A stretch of 38,412 bases of DNA from Bacillota bacterium (lineage in GTDB: Bacteria; Bacillota; Clostridia; Oscillospirales; Acutalibacteraceae): positions 1 to 38,412 of the forward strand of contig JAQXJH010000060.1 in the NCBI GenBank assembly GCA_029008595.1, in the 5' to 3' direction. The notes beneath the pieces are model-generated. The model worked only from the letters and a program-made list of their open reading frames with translations. It ran no database searches and was not told the origin of the DNA. This document shows positions 17,111-26,569 of the stretch, in pieces. The number at the start of each line of letters is the position of its first letter. The stretch's first letter is position 1. Made by a program: the position numbers and the translations under genes.

Positions 17111-17686
17111 ATGAAGACCATCATGATCTTTGCGCAGATTCTCGGTTTTGTCGCAGCGGCAATCGAGATCAGTTCTTTTCAATGGAAAGACAGTAAAAAG
17201 CTTTTTTTGATGCAGATTATTTTTATGTCCGTCTTCTCGGTTCATTATCTGCTGCTGGCGGCCGAAAATCCGTCCGCCTATACCGGAGTGCTTCTCAATT
17301 TGGCCGGTATAGTCCGCGCGGTGTTTTTGTTTTTCGGCGACCGGCAATGGGCGCGCAGCCGGATCGCGCTGATCGGCATTATGCTGCTGATGGCTGTCTG
17401 CGGCATCGTCACCTGGGAAGGCTGGATCAGCCTTCTGCCGACGGCTGCCGCGGTGGTGGGTACGCCGTTTCTGTGGACGAGAAACGGCAAAACGCTGCGT
17501 CTGGCGCAGCTGTTTCTGATTTCGCCCTGCTGGCTGGTCTATAATGCGATCGTGTTCTCTGTTGCCGGTGTGCTGACAGTGAGCTTTGATATGGTTTCGG
17601 TGATCGTCTCGATCTGCCGCTTCGGACTGAAGGGACTGGATTACTCCATGGAGCTGCAGACGGAAAACAAAACGGAAAAGAACTGA
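17111..17686 (+). CDS. YgjV-family inner membrane protein, copy 1
   Basis: A 191-residue membrane protein with about five to six hydrophobic segments. The stretch FAQILGFVAAAIEISSFQWK and the central AYTGVLLNLAGIVRA and RNGKTLRLAQLF segments resemble the YgjV/Imp-YgjV family of uncharacterised membrane proteins. The start ATG at 17111 has AGGAAGG 11 bases upstream. The open frame extends upstream through the promoter and terminator, so the longer version is not credible. It is followed 74 bases later by a paralogue of equal length, about 86 percent identical by my count. Confidence 0.82.
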   Translation: MKTIMIFAQILGFVAAAIEISSFQWKDSKKLFLMQIIFMSVFSVHYLLLAAENPSAYTGVLLNLAGIVRAVFLFFGDRQWARSRIALIGIMLLMAVCGIVTWEGWISLLPTAAAVVGTPFLWTRNGKTLRLAQLFLISPCWLVYNAIVFSVAGVLTVSFDMVSVIVSICRFGLKGLDYSMELQTENKTEKN

Positions 17687-17760
17687 CCGGTTTCGGTCAG
17701 AAAAACAGACCGGACGCATTGTGAAGAAAGCACCGGTGAAGCAGAAAGGCGGTCAAAGCA

Positions 17761-18336
17761 GTGAATCCCATCATGATCCTTGCGCAGGTTCTCGGTTTTG
17801 TCGGAGCGGCAATCGAGATCAGTTCTTTTCAGTGGAAAGACAGTAAAAAGCTTTTTCTGATACAGATCATTTTTTCAACGATCTTCTCGGTTCATTATCT
17901 GCTGCTGGCGGTCGAGAATCCGTCCGCCTATACCGGGGTGCTTCTCAATCTGGCCGGCATGATCCGAGCGGTGTTTTTGTTTTTCGGCGACCGGCAATGG
18001 GCGCGCAGCCGGATCGCGCTGGTCGGCGTTATGCTGCTGATGGCTGTCTGCGGCATCGTCACCTGGGAAGGCTGGATCAGCCTGCTGCCGACGGCTGCCA
18101 TGGTAGTGGGAACGCCGTTCCTGTGGACGAGAAACGGCAAAACGCTGCGTCTTGCGCAGCTGTTTGTGATTTCGCCCTGCTGGCTGATTTATAATGCGGC
18201 TGTGTTTTCCGTTGCCGGTGTGCTGACAGAGTGCTTCAATGTTGGTTCGGTGATCGTCTCAATCTGCCGCTTTGGACTGAAGGGGCTGGACAGATCAATG
18301 GAGCTGCAGACGGAAAAGAAGACAGAGCAAAAATGA
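17761..18336 (+). CDS. YgjV-family inner membrane protein, copy 2
   Basis: A second 191-residue copy. I count about 27 differences from the upstream protein over the full length, clustered at the N-terminus, around residues 34-41 and at LTECFNVGSV near the C-terminus. The spans and the RNGKTLRLAQLF segment are unchanged. The start is a GTG at 17761 with AAAGG about 11 bases upstream. No terminator is visible between the copies, so they are likely co-transcribed from 17036. A bidirectional terminator follows. Role unknown. Confidence 0.82.
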   Translation: MNPIMILAQVLGFVGAAIEISSFQWKDSKKLFLIQIIFSTIFSVHYLLLAVENPSAYTGVLLNLAGMIRAVFLFFGDRQWARSRIALVGVMLLMAVCGIVTWEGWISLLPTAAMVVGTPFLWTRNGKTLRLAQLFVISPCWLIYNAAVFSVAGVLTECFNVGSVIVSICRFGLKGLDRSMELQTEKKTEQK

Positions 18337-18373
18337 AAAAATCCCGGGGAAGTGAATCTCTCCGGGATTTTTT
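18336..18373. terminator. Bidirectional terminator between YgjV copy 2 and galM
   Basis: AAAAAATCCCGG pairs with CCGGGATTTTTT (18362-18373), giving a T run on both strands. The two genes converge here. Confidence 0.9.
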
Positions 18374-18391
18374 GCGCGCTTTCGCTGTGCT

Positions 18392-19435
18392 TTATGCGGT
18401 ATAAAAACGGAAGATCGTCGTCGTGTCGTACAGCTCTCCGGGCTTCAGAACGGTGGTCGGGAATTCCGGATGGTTCGGGGAATCCGGATAATGCTGCGTT
18501 TCCAGGCAGATCGCGGCGCGCGGCTGCTGCGGACGGCCGCCGCGAAGCGGAAGCTCTGCACAGTTCAGAAAATTGGCGCTGTAAACCTGCATGCCGCACT
18601 GATCGGTCAGAACGTCCATGCAGCGCCCGGTATCAGGCGCGCAAAGAGTCGCCACACGGCGCAGTCCCTTGCCGCGCAGCACAAAATTGTGGTCGTACCC
18701 GCCGGCAAGCTTTAACTGCTTATCGCCGCAGCGGATATCGCGGCCGATTTTTTTCGGTTTGGTAAAATCGAACGCAGTCCCTCCGGTGGAGAGCAGCTTT
18801 CCGGTCGGGATCAGTTCCGGGTTTGCCTCGGTGATAGCGTCGCTTTCCACCTGCAGCGTGTGCTCCAGTACATCGCCGCTGCTGCAGCTGCTCAGATTGA
18901 AATAGCTGTGATTTGTCAGATTGATCACCGTTTCCCGATCGGTCCGGGCGGTATAATGAATCCTCAGCTCATTCTCGTCCGTCAGGGTATAGCTGACGGC
19001 AATCTGCAGGGTACCGGGATAGTTTTCTTCTCCGTCCGGGCTGAAAAGGCGCAGCGTAACGCTGTTGTCTCCGGTGATCCCGGCATCCCAGACGCGTGCG
19101 GAATAGCCGGTGCTGCCGCCGTGCAGGTGGTTGCGCCCGTCGTTCTGCGCCAGGTGATAGGTTTGTCCGTTCAGGGAAAATTGCGCGCGGGAGATCCGGT
19201 TGCCGTAGCGGCCGATCAGCGCGCCCTGACCGGAAGAATCTTTTTCATAGGACTCCAGATCGTCAAATCCCAGAATCACTTCGGATAATTTTCCGCTTCG
19301 ATCCGGCATTTTCAGCGAGATCAGCCGTCCGCCGTAGGTGATCACAGTAGCGGATGCGCCGGATGCGTTTGTGATGCAGAAGGCCTTCACCACAGTTTCC
19401 TGGCAGCTGCCGAACGGTTTGGTTGTTACGCTCAT
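18392..19435 (-). CDS. galM: Aldose 1-epimerase (mutarotase)
   Basis: Interconverts alpha and beta anomers of galactose and related hexoses. The 347-residue product has NRISRAQFSLNGQTYHL with the substrate Arg, the NDGRNHLHGG motif with catalytic His, the LTNHSYFNL motif with the second His, and the C-terminal ICLETQHYPDSPNH with the catalytic Glu. The ATG at 19435 is chosen because GGAAAGGA lies 11 bases upstream; the ATG at 19447 is directly on that ribosome site. It is a single-gene unit with its own promoter, and no other galactose genes lie nearby. Confidence 0.96.
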   Translation of the reverse strand: MSVTTKPFGSCQETVVKAFCITNASGASATVITYGGRLISLKMPDRSGKLSEVILGFDDLESYEKDSSGQGALIGRYGNRISRAQFSLNGQTYHLAQNDGRNHLHGGSTGYSARVWDAGITGDNSVTLRLFSPDGEENYPGTLQIAVSYTLTDENELRIHYTARTDRETVINLTNHSYFNLSSCSSGDVLEHTLQVESDAITEANPELIPTGKLLSTGGTAFDFTKPKKIGRDIRCGDKQLKLAGGYDHNFVLRGKGLRRVATLCAPDTGRCMDVLTDQCGMQVYSANFLNCAELPLRGGRPQQPRAAICLETQHYPDSPNHPEFPTTVLKPGELYDTTTIFRFYTA

Positions 19436-19482
19436 CGGGGTATCCATTCCTTTCCTGAATCAGAAAATCATTGTTCTTCCTT

Positions 19483-19511
19483 ACAGTATCACAGTTTCTG
19501 ACGAAAGACAA
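19483..19511 (-). promoter_or_regulatory. Promoter of galM
   Basis: On the minus strand TTGTCT (19506-19511), 17 bases, then TACTGT (19483-19488). Both boxes deviate from consensus but the spacing is ideal. Confidence 0.65.
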
Positions 19512-19614
19512 GCGTTTGAACAGAATTTCGGCTGCAGCGGTGTATGATGATGCCGGTGAGGTACAGAATAAACACGGGCAGAAAAAATCGATTTGCAAGA
19601 TCTTGCCGTAACGC

Positions 19615-19643
19615 TTGACTTTTTTTCGTCAATGTATTATGAT
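19615..19643 (+). promoter_or_regulatory. Promoter of the valS leader transcript
   Basis: TTGACT (19615-19620), 17 bases, then TATGAT (19638-19643). It precedes the T-box by about 15 bases. Confidence 0.82.
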
Positions 19644-19654
19644 AAATAAAATTA

Positions 19655-19938
19655 AATGCGAAAATAGGCGTTGAAGGGAAATCGCGTTTCTGCCGGATTC
19701 AGAGAGCCTGCGGTCGGTGCAAGCAGGTGTTCGGCGCGGCGTGCCAGTCATCCCGGAGCTTTCCGCTGAAGGGCCTTTTGCCTGTGTAAGCGCGAACGGT
19801 TCGTCCCCGTTAACCGACAGGCTGCGCAGTTCTGCGCAGAGAGTGACTGTCCGGTGCAAAGCCGGTGGTAATGAGAGTGGTACCGCAGAGTGTTGATTCA
19901 AACCTTTGTCTCTTCAGGGAGACAAAGGTTTTGTTTTT
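19655..19938 (+). promoter_or_regulatory. T-box leader of valS
   Basis: The leader contains AGAGAG followed by GGTCGGTGCAAGC (19696-19726 region), the AG-bulge and distal part of Stem I. GAGAGTGGTACCGCAGAG at 19873-19890 carries the T-box core that pairs with the uncharged tRNA acceptor end. A terminator follows. GTC at 19747-19749 before a purine is a reasonable valine specifier codon, but I did not fold Stem I in full. Uncharged tRNA-Val should favour read-through into valS. Confidence 0.92.
19901..19937 (+). terminator. T-box-controlled terminator before valS
   Basis: AACCTTTGTCTC (19901-19912) pairs with GAGACAAAGGTT (19919-19930), followed by TTGTTTTT. It is a 12-bp perfect stem. Confidence 0.92.
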
Positions 19939-19997
19939 GCATGAAATCAAAAAATCGGGCGCCGGTCGTCCGGCGTTCTTGAGGAGGAACAGACGCA

Positions 19998-22625
19998 ATG
20001 AGCAAGGAGCTCGCGAAAACGTATGAGCCGCGCGAGGTGGAAGACAGGATTTATGACTCCTGGATCTCCGGCGGATATTTTCATGCGGAAGTTGACCCGT
20101 CCAAAAAACCATATACGATCGTGATCCCGCCGCCCAACATCACCGGCCAGCTGCATATGGGCCATGCGCTGGACGAAACGCTGCAGGATATCCTGATCCG
20201 TTTCAAGCGGATGCAGGGCTACAGTACGCTCTGGCTGCCGGGAACCGACCATGCGTCCATTGCAACCGAAGCAAAAATTGTGGAGGCAATGCGCAAAGAG
20301 GGCCTGACCAAGGAAGAGATCGGCCGCGATGCATTTCTGGAGCGTGCGTGGGCGTGGAAGGAAAAATTCGGCGGACGCATCATTGAGCAGCTGAAAAAGC
20401 TGGGTTCTTCCTGCGATTGGGAGCGCGAGCGCTTTACGCTGGATGAAGGCTGCAGCAAGGCGGTTCGGGAAGTGTTCTGCCGCCTGTACGAAAAAGGGCT
20501 GATCTACCGCGGCGAACGCATCATCAACTGGTGCCCGAAATGCTGCACCTCTATTTCCGACGCCGAGGTTGAATTTACGGAACAGGACGGCTCCTTCTGG
20601 CATCTGCGCTATCCGCTGACCGACGGCAGCGGTTATCTGGAGCTTGCGACCACCCGTCCGGAAACGCTGCTGGGCGATACGGCCGTCGCGGTTCATCCGG
20701 ATGACGAACGCTATCAGAAATATGTCGGCAAAACGGTCACGCTGCCGCTGGTCGGCCGCGAGATCCCGGTCATTGCCGATTCCTATGTTGAAATGGATTT
20801 CGGAACCGGTGTTGTCAAGATCACACCGGCACACGATCCGAACGACTTTGAAGTCGGTCTGCGCCATGATCTCGAAGTGATCAATGTTCTCAACGAGGAC
20901 GCCACGATCAATGAAAACGGCGGGAAATATCAGGGTATGGATCGCTACGCGGCACGCAAACAGATCGTTGCCGATCTGGAAGCGGGCGGTTATCTGGTGC
21001 GCGTCGAGCCGATCAAGCACAATGTCGGTACCTGTTACCGCTGCCATGAGACCGTTGAGCCGCGTGTTTCGCGCCAGTGGTTTGTTAAAATGGCGCCGCT
21101 CGCCGAACCGGCGATCAAAGCAGTGCGCGACGGAGAGATCCGCTTTATTCCGGAACGCATGGAAAAGGTGTACTACAACTGGATGGAAAACATCAAGGAC
21201 TGGTGCATTTCCCGTCAGCTGTGGTGGGGCCACCGCATTCCCGCGTGGTATTGTGCCGACTGCGGAGAAATGATCGTTGCCCGCGAAGATCCGTCCGTCT
21301 GCCCGAAATGCGGCGGAACGCACCTGCATCAGGACGAGGATACGCTGGACACATGGTTCTCTTCGGCTCTGTGGCCGTTCTCAACGCTCGGCTGGCCGGA
21401 CAAAACGCCTGAACTGGAATATTTTTACCCGACCGATACGCTGGTCACCGGCTATGATATCATTTTCTTCTGGGTTGCCCGCATGATCTTTTCCGGGTTG
21501 GAGCATACGCAGCAGCCGCCGTTCAAAACGGTATTTTTCCACGGACTCGTGCGTGACGCTCAGGGGCGCAAGATGTCCAAATCACTTGGAAACGGCATCG
21601 ATCCGTTAGAGATCATCGATCAATACGGTGCGGACGCACTGCGCTTTACCCTCGCGACCGGCAACAGCCCCGGAAACGACATGCGCTTTTCCGATGAAAA
21701 GGTGGCTGCAAGTCGCAATTTTGCCAACAAGATCTGGAACGCCGCCCGCTTTATCCTGATGAATATCGAGGGCAAAGAGGTTCCCACCGGGCTGCCGGAG
21801 CAGCTTTCCACTGCCGATCGCTGGATCGTGAGCCGTCTGAACCGTGTCATCGGTGAAGTGACCGACAATCTGGAGCATTTTGAACTCGGCGTTGCCGTGC
21901 AGAAGCTCTATGATTTCATCTGGGACGAATTCTGCGACTGGTATATTGAATTTGCCAAGATCCCGATGCAGTCCGGGGATGAATCGGATGCGCAGAATAC
22001 GCGCCGTGTGCTGGTATATGTGATGACCACCACGCTGCAGCTGCTGCATCCGTTTATGCCGTTCATCACGGAGGAGATCTGGCAGTCGCTGCCGCACGAA
22101 GGGGAATCCATCATGGTGTCGCAGTGGCCGCAGCCGTGTGAAGCCAACCATTATGCTGCGGAAGAGGAAGCGATGGCACATGTGATGACTGCCATCCGCG
22201 CGATCCGCAACCGCCGCAGCGAAATGAATGTGCCGCCGAGCAAAAAAGCGCATGTCAGCATCGCCACGCAGGAGACCGCAATGTTTGAACGCTGTGTGCC
22301 GCTGATGATGCGTCTGGCGTATGCCAGCGGTATCGCGATCGGCGAATCGTTCGATCTGCCCGGCGCAGTGACGATCGTGACCGACTGCGCGAAGATCTAT
22401 ATCCCGATGGACGAACTGGTGGACAAAGCCGCAGAAACGGCCCGCCTGACCAGGGAACTGGAATCGGCGCAGAAACAGCTGGCACAGACGGAGGCCAAGC
22501 TGAACAATCCCGGATTTGTGGATAAAGCGCCGGCCAAGGTCGTGGAAGGAGCCCGCCAGAACGCGGAAACCCTCCGCGGACGGATCCGCCTGATTCAGGA
22601 AAGTCTTCAATCTCTGAATCATTAA
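19998..22625 (+). CDS. valS: Valyl-tRNA synthetase
   Basis: A class I aminoacyl-tRNA synthetase that charges tRNA-Val. The 875-residue product is full length. The ATP site motif HMGH lies at residues 53-56 after PPPNITGQL, and KMSKS at residues 525-529. The editing (CP1) insertion lies between them, with [14 protein letters not shown] zinc-type pair CADCGEM...CPKCGG occurs in the connecting region. The C-terminal 70 residues form a coiled coil rich in Glu, Gln and Lys ([19 protein letters not shown]), as in bacterial ValRS. The start at 19998 follows GAGGAGGAA. Expression is under the T-box leader. A PHP-domain gene and folC lie downstream. Confidence 0.98.
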   Translation: MSKELAKTYEPREVEDRIYDSWISGGYFHAEVDPSKKPYTIVIPPPNITGQLHMGHALDETLQDILIRFKRMQGYSTLWLPGTDHASIATEAKIVEAMRKEGLTKEEIGRDAFLERAWAWKEKFGGRIIEQLKKLGSSCDWERERFTLDEGCSKAVREVFCRLYEKGLIYRGERIINWCPKCCTSISDAEVEFTEQDGSFWHLRYPLTDGSGYLELATTRPETLLGDTAVAVHPDDERYQKYVGKTVTLPLVGREIPVIADSYVEMDFGTGVVKITPAHDPNDFEVGLRHDLEVINVLNEDATINENGGKYQGMDRYAARKQIVADLEAGGYLVRVEPIKHNVGTCYRCHETVEPRVSRQWFVKMAPLAEPAIKAVRDGEIRFIPERMEKVYYNWMENIKDWCISRQLWWGHRIPAWYCADCGEMIVAREDPSVCPKCGGTHLHQDEDTLDTWFSSALWPFSTLGWPDKTPELEYFYPTDTLVTGYDIIFFWVARMIFSGLEHTQQPPFKTVFFHGLVRDAQGRKMSKSLGNGIDPLEIIDQYGADALRFTLATGNSPGNDMRFSDEKVAASRNFANKIWNAARFILMNIEGKEVPTGLPEQLSTADRWIVSRLNRVIGEVTDNLEHFELGVAVQKLYDFIWDEFCDWYIEFAKIPMQSGDESDAQNTRRVLVYVMTTTLQLLHPFMPFITEEIWQSLPHEGESIMVSQWPQPCEANHYAAEEEAMAHVMTAIRAIRNRRSEMNVPPSKKAHVSIATQETAMFERCVPLMMRLAYASGIAIGESFDLPGAVTIVTDCAKIYIPMDELVDKAAETARLTRELESAQKQLAQTEAKLNNPGFVDKAPAKVVEGARQNAETLRGRIRLIQESLQSLNH

Positions 22626-22780
22626 CTCAATGCAGCAGGGGCGAGCGATGCTCTCCGCAGAATTGGCAGCACGCAGCATACAGCATGCGCGGCACAGATT
22701 CGGCAGGGCAGCGCAAGCCCCGTTTGCTGTTGTAATATGCTTTCGCTTTGTACAGAAGCTGCAAGGAAAGGATGAGAAGA

Positions 22781-23668
22781 ATGTATACGGATGCAAACGG
22801 GGCAAAGTGGTTCAAAGGGAATCTTCACACCCACACCACGCGTACCGACGGGGTAAAAACGCCGGAAGAAGCTATTGCGCTTTACCGCGGCGCCGGTTAT
22901 GATTTTTTGGCATTGACCGATCACTGGGTTCGTTCCGAAACGGTGGAGGAAGAAAATTTCCTGCAGCTTTCGGGCTGCGAATTTGATATCGGAACCAATG
23001 TGCAGGAAGGCATTTATCACATTGTCGCCATCGGAACGCAGCGGATGCCGGCACTGGAGCGGGGAAACTTTACGGTGCAGGGCGCCGTGGATGCCATTCA
23101 TGCCTGCGGCGGAGAGGCCATTCTGGCGCATCCGGCGTGGTCGCTGAACCGCGCAGAACAGATTCTTCCGGTGCAGGGCTTTGCGGCCGCGGAAATTTAC
23201 AATTCCGTTTCGGCAACGCCGTGGAACGCCCGTCCGTATTCCGGTGTATTTATCGATGATCTGGCTGTGCTCGGCAAGCTGATGCCGTGCTCGGCCGCCG
23301 ATGACGCCCATTTTTATAACGGCGATCAGACACGCTCCTTTATCATGCTCCGCGCAGAAAGCCTTACGCGCGAAAATGTGCTGGCGGCGCTGCGCGGCGG
23401 CGATTTCTATGCAACGCAGGGGCCGCTTTTCTCCTGGAGCCTTTCCGGAAGCAAGTTGACGGTCCGGTGCAGCCCGGTGGAAGAAGTCGTCTTCTTTTCC
23501 GATACGGTCTACGCTGCCGACCGTGTTACAAGAGCGCATGGATGCACTGAGGCGGAATACTGCCTGAAGCCGAACGATCACTTTGTCCGCTTTGAACTGC
23601 GGGACAGCGAAAACCGTATGGCGTGGTCATCGCCGATCGCCGTTTCCGCCGGTTACGCCGGAAAGTAA
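22781..23668 (+). CDS. PHP-domain metal-dependent phosphoesterase
   Basis: A 295-residue protein with the four PHP motifs: HTHTTRTDG near the N-terminus (about residues 15-23), LALTDHW, AILAHPAWS and SAADDAHFY, which supply the His and Asp ligands of a multi-metal site. The family includes nucleases, histidinol phosphatases and phosphoesterases; the substrate is not indicated here. The C-terminal part (GDFYATQGPLF onwards) resembles that of stand-alone PHP phosphoesterases. The ATG at 22781 is preferred because AAGGAAAGG ends ten bases before it; the ATG at 22772 abuts that site. It lies between valS and folC, with 155 bases after valS holding no clear gene or terminator. Confidence 0.9.
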   Translation: MYTDANGAKWFKGNLHTHTTRTDGVKTPEEAIALYRGAGYDFLALTDHWVRSETVEEENFLQLSGCEFDIGTNVQEGIYHIVAIGTQRMPALERGNFTVQGAVDAIHACGGEAILAHPAWSLNRAEQILPVQGFAAAEIYNSVSATPWNARPYSGVFIDDLAVLGKLMPCSAADDAHFYNGDQTRSFIMLRAESLTRENVLAALRGGDFYATQGPLFSWSLSGSKLTVRCSPVEEVVFFSDTVYAADRVTRAHGCTEAEYCLKPNDHFVRFELRDSENRMAWSSPIAVSAGYAGK

Positions 23669-23709
23669 GCGTTCAAATTTTACAGCGAAGCGGAGAAGGG
23701 GAGATCCAT

Positions 23710-24984
23710 ATGAATGAAACAGAGGCGCTGGCGTGGATCCATTCCATGAGCCGCTTTCCAAAGCACCCGGGGCTGGCGAGAATGCGCCGTCTGATGGCGC
23801 TGCTCGGTGACCCGCAAAAGCAGCTGCGGTGCTTCCACGTGGCGGGTACAAACGGCAAAGGCTCCACCTGTGCCATGCTGGCTTCCTGCCTGCGCAGCGC
23901 AGGATACCGCACCGGCTTATACATTTCTCCGTTCGTGGTCGATTTCCGCGAACGGATGCAGATCGACGGGAACATGATCGCGCCGCAGGAGCTGGCGATG
24001 CTGGCGGAACAGGTTCGTCCGGCAGTAGACCGGCTTTGTGCAGAAAACGATCCTCCGGCGGAGTTTGAAGTGGTGACCGCCATCGCCTTTTGCTGGTATG
24101 CCCGGCAGCGCTGCGACTATGTCGTGCTGGAGGTCGGGCTGGGCGGCAGGCTGGACGCCACCAATGTGATCGACGCGCCGGTCGTTTCCGTGATCTGTAC
24201 GATCGATTACGACCATACGGCAGTTCTCGGCGATACTTTGACAAAGATCGCATGGGAGAAGTGCGGGATTCTGAAAGAAGGGGGAATCGCAGTCTTTTCG
24301 CCGCAGACGGATGAGGCCGAAGCGGCGATCCGCGCTGCGGCAGAGGAAAAGCACGTCAGCCTTTTCCGCCCCGATCCGTCGGAGTTCCGGGTTTTTGCGG
24401 AGGATCTTTCCGGAAGCGACGTGCAGCTTTGCGGCATGCGGCTCAGGATCCCGCTGATCGGCCGCCACCAGCTGATCAACTGTGCGACGGCCGTTGCGGC
24501 GCTGCTTGCTGCGAAAGATACCGGCGTACGGATCAGCGAAGAACAGATCCGGCAGGGAATCGCAGCGGTGCGCTTTCCGGCGCGGCTGGAACTGCTCGGT
24601 GACCATCCGGCCGTATTGCTGGACGGAGCGCACAATCCCAGCGGCGCGCGTGCGCTGGCAGACGCCATCCGGCAGCACCTGAACGGGAAACGCTGTGTGG
24701 CCGTCATGGGAATGCTGCGCGACAAGGATTATACCCATGCGCTTGCGGCGCTGGTGCCGTGTTTTGATAAGATCCTGACGCTGACGCCGGATTCTCCCCG
24801 TGCGCTTCCGGCAGAAGAGCTTGCTGCATCGGCCCGCCTGCTCGGCGGAGATGCCGAAGCGATGGAGACGCCGTCTGCTGCCATTGCGCACGCCGTCGGT
24901 CTTGCCGGAAAAGACGGTGCAGTGGTGGTATGCGGTTCGCTGTTTCTGGCGGCTTCCCTGCGCCCGCTGCTGCAGCAGCTGTAA
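23710..24984 (+). CDS. folC: Folylpolyglutamate / dihydrofolate synthase
   Basis: Adds glutamate to folates and may also make dihydrofolate from dihydropteroate. The 424-residue product has the P-loop VAGTNGKGSTCAML (about residues 42-55), the YISPFVVDFRERM block, the EVGLGGRLDATNV motif and the C-terminal LLDGAHNPSGARAL. The start ATG at 23710 follows GAGAAGGGGA by about seven bases. It is 41 bases after the PHP gene and probably in one transcript with it. In many Firmicutes folC follows valS directly; here the PHP gene sits between them. A strong terminator ends the unit. Confidence 0.97.
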   Translation: MNETEALAWIHSMSRFPKHPGLARMRRLMALLGDPQKQLRCFHVAGTNGKGSTCAMLASCLRSAGYRTGLYISPFVVDFRERMQIDGNMIAPQELAMLAEQVRPAVDRLCAENDPPAEFEVVTAIAFCWYARQRCDYVVLEVGLGGRLDATNVIDAPVVSVICTIDYDHTAVLGDTLTKIAWEKCGILKEGGIAVFSPQTDEAEAAIRAAAEEKHVSLFRPDPSEFRVFAEDLSGSDVQLCGMRLRIPLIGRHQLINCATAVAALLAAKDTGVRISEEQIRQGIAAVRFPARLELLGDHPAVLLDGAHNPSGARALADAIRQHLNGKRCVAVMGMLRDKDYTHALAALVPCFDKILTLTPDSPRALPAEELAASARLLGGDAEAMETPSAAIAHAVGLAGKDGAVVVCGSLFLAASLRPLLQQL

Positions 24985-25005
24985 AAAGTATCAATCAAAG
25001 AAGAA

Positions 25006-25052
25006 AACACCCCCGGAAACAGGTCTCTCCGACTTGTTTCCGGGGGTGTTCT
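25006..25052. terminator. Strong bidirectional terminator between folC and the ceramidase-like gene
   Basis: AACACCCCCGGAAACA (25006-25021) pairs with TGTTTCCGGGGGTGTT (25035-25050), and the inner bases extend the stem. The two genes converge here. The T tract is short on the plus strand and better on the minus strand (TTTTCTTC). Confidence 0.85.
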
Positions 25053-25087
25053 GCAGCGGAACAAAACGATCCGCTGGGCGGTAAAGC

Positions 25088-26353
25088 TCAGCAGAGTTTT
25101 TTGGCGTGTGAAAGAATAACGGACTCAATGCTGGGATCAAAGCCCTCATGAACAAAATAGCAGGAGCAGCTTTCGTGCGGTTCATAGCCGCCGTAGGGGT
25201 ACATGTCCGCGGTGCAGATATAGCCGGGCATTCCGTTGGAATAGCCGGCGGTCACCACGCGGCGTTCCGGCAGCAGGTTCTTCATGTGATAATCGTATTC
25301 CACACAGACCTCGCCTTCGAGCGCCATGAATGTCAGAAGATCGCCGAGATCGATCCGCTGAACGGAATAAACTCGCTCTGTCGGCAGGTGGTCGTAATCC
25401 GTAATGTATTTTGCATAAGCGAACCGGGTATGATACGGCGTTTTCGGGTCGGCAAGCAGCGCCTGATACTCGCCGAACGGGCGTTTCGGCTGCATGGGAA
25501 CGGAAAAATCGATCGTTTTGCCGCAGATCGCGCCCTGCAGCTTCTGTGTGGAGGTGAGCGCTTTTTTTACCGCTGCAGCCAGCAGGGTGCCGAAACGTTC
25601 CACATCTTCGGTTTTTCCTCCGCGGAATTCCAGCCCTGTCTCGTCCACTGTGCGTACACGGATGTTTCCGCAGCAGCCCTGCAGGAAGATCGCGGCGGCT
25701 CCCGGGAATTCCCGCTCAACAAGACGGCGGGCGACGCCGGGATAATCGGCAGAGATCTCGTCAAAACCGGTGGTGGAAGGATGGCAGGTATACTGGAACA
25801 GGATCGCCTTGGTCCGTCCGCCGCAGACAGCCTCCAGAACCGTGACCTCGTCGTTGCGCACGCCGTCCTCATACGGTGCAAATTCATAGTGTCCGCTGGA
25901 GATCCGGCGGCGGTTAACGCCGATCCCGTAGCATTCCGCCGTTCCGTAAAGCAGATCGCCTTCTTCGGCGTCGTCGTAAGCGGCGCAGACGGCGTCCAGA
26001 ACGGTGCGGTAAAAGAATTCGCCGTATTCAGCGTCGTACGCGCCGATCCCGGGGCTGCATTCCTTCAGAACCTGGGGCGCGCTGTGCGTATGGCTGGCGT
26101 TGAACAGAACGGCTGCTCCGGGGATTCCGGTGCGCGCGGTGATCTCGCGGCGCAGCTCCGCCACGCGGTTGTGGTCAAAGCCGAGCACATCTGCCGTAAC
26201 AATAGCGGCTTTCTGACGTTCGTTCTCAACCACAAGGGCGGAAACGAAAATATCGTCATGAACGCCGGTGAATTTACGCGCCGGGTTTCCGAATCCGGTC
26301 AGATGGATAGGGAGCGCCGTAGAAATGCATTTTTTACAAACTCCGATTTTCAT
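25088..26353 (-). CDS. Neutral/alkaline ceramidase-like hydrolase (N-terminal domain family)
   Basis: A 421-residue protein resembling the catalytic domain of neutral/alkaline non-lysosomal ceramidases (zinc amidases). The metal-binding motif is NASHTHSAPQ, with further candidate ligands in QYTCHPST and in ALEGEV near residue 350. A Cys-rich segment LQGCCGNIR occurs in the middle. There is no signal peptide and no C-terminal immunoglobulin-like domain, so it is shorter than secreted ceramidases (about 600-700 residues) and probably cytoplasmic. Many such short homologues in gut bacteria are uncharacterised, and a sphingolipid substrate should not be assumed. The start ATG at 26353 has GAGGA about nine bases upstream. 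It is a single gene behind a perfect promoter. Confidence 0.82.
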   Translation of the reverse strand: MKIGVCKKCISTALPIHLTGFGNPARKFTGVHDDIFVSALVVENERQKAAIVTADVLGFDHNRVAELRREITARTGIPGAAVLFNASHTHSAPQVLKECSPGIGAYDAEYGEFFYRTVLDAVCAAYDDAEEGDLLYGTAECYGIGVNRRRISSGHYEFAPYEDGVRNDEVTVLEAVCGGRTKAILFQYTCHPSTTGFDEISADYPGVARRLVEREFPGAAAIFLQGCCGNIRVRTVDETGLEFRGGKTEDVERFGTLLAAAVKKALTSTQKLQGAICGKTIDFSVPMQPKRPFGEYQALLADPKTPYHTRFAYAKYITDYDHLPTERVYSVQRIDLGDLLTFMALEGEVCVEYDYHMKNLLPERRVVTAGYSNGMPGYICTADMYPYGGYEPHESCSCYFVHEGFDPSIESVILSHAKKLC

Positions 26354-26428
26354 CAAACAGGTTCCTCACTTTCTTTGCAAAAACAGGATCAGGATACGAA
26401 TGGGGCGTCTCAGCCTCATCTTAGCCCC

Positions 26429-26457
26429 ATTATAAGAAGGCGTCTTCGGTTTGTCAA
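26429..26457 (-). promoter_or_regulatory. Perfect consensus promoter of the ceramidase-like gene
   Basis: On the minus strand TTGACA (26452-26457), 17 bases, TATAAT (26429-26434). Directly downstream the first bases contain TGGGGC and, 17 bases later, GCCCCA (26401-26429), a short inverted repeat around the expected transcript start. Confidence 0.9.
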
Positions 26458-26569
26458 TGAAAAAAGCCGCCGTTTTTTTGGTATACTTTTTACAAAGTAC
26501 AGCATACAAATCAAGGTACGATACAGAAAAAAAGAATATAAAAAATATAAAAAATACGAGGATTAAATC
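26458..26569. other. AT-rich intergenic stretch between divergent promoters
   Basis: The region between the minus-strand promoter at 26429 and the plus-strand promoter at 26570 is strongly A-rich on the plus strand, with repeated AAAAAATATA units at 26536-26555. No gene is visible. It probably serves as upstream promoter DNA for both sides. Confidence 0.5.

Noticed and set aside
19655-19998. Small protein gene within the valS leader
   Set aside because: The region is fully explained by the T-box RNA and its terminator, and no frame has a ribosome site.
25148-26566. 472-codon plus-strand frame opposite the ceramidase-like gene
   Set aside because: Runs through a perfect minus-strand promoter and ends in a low-complexity Lys/Tyr tail. 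The minus-strand product matches a real family.
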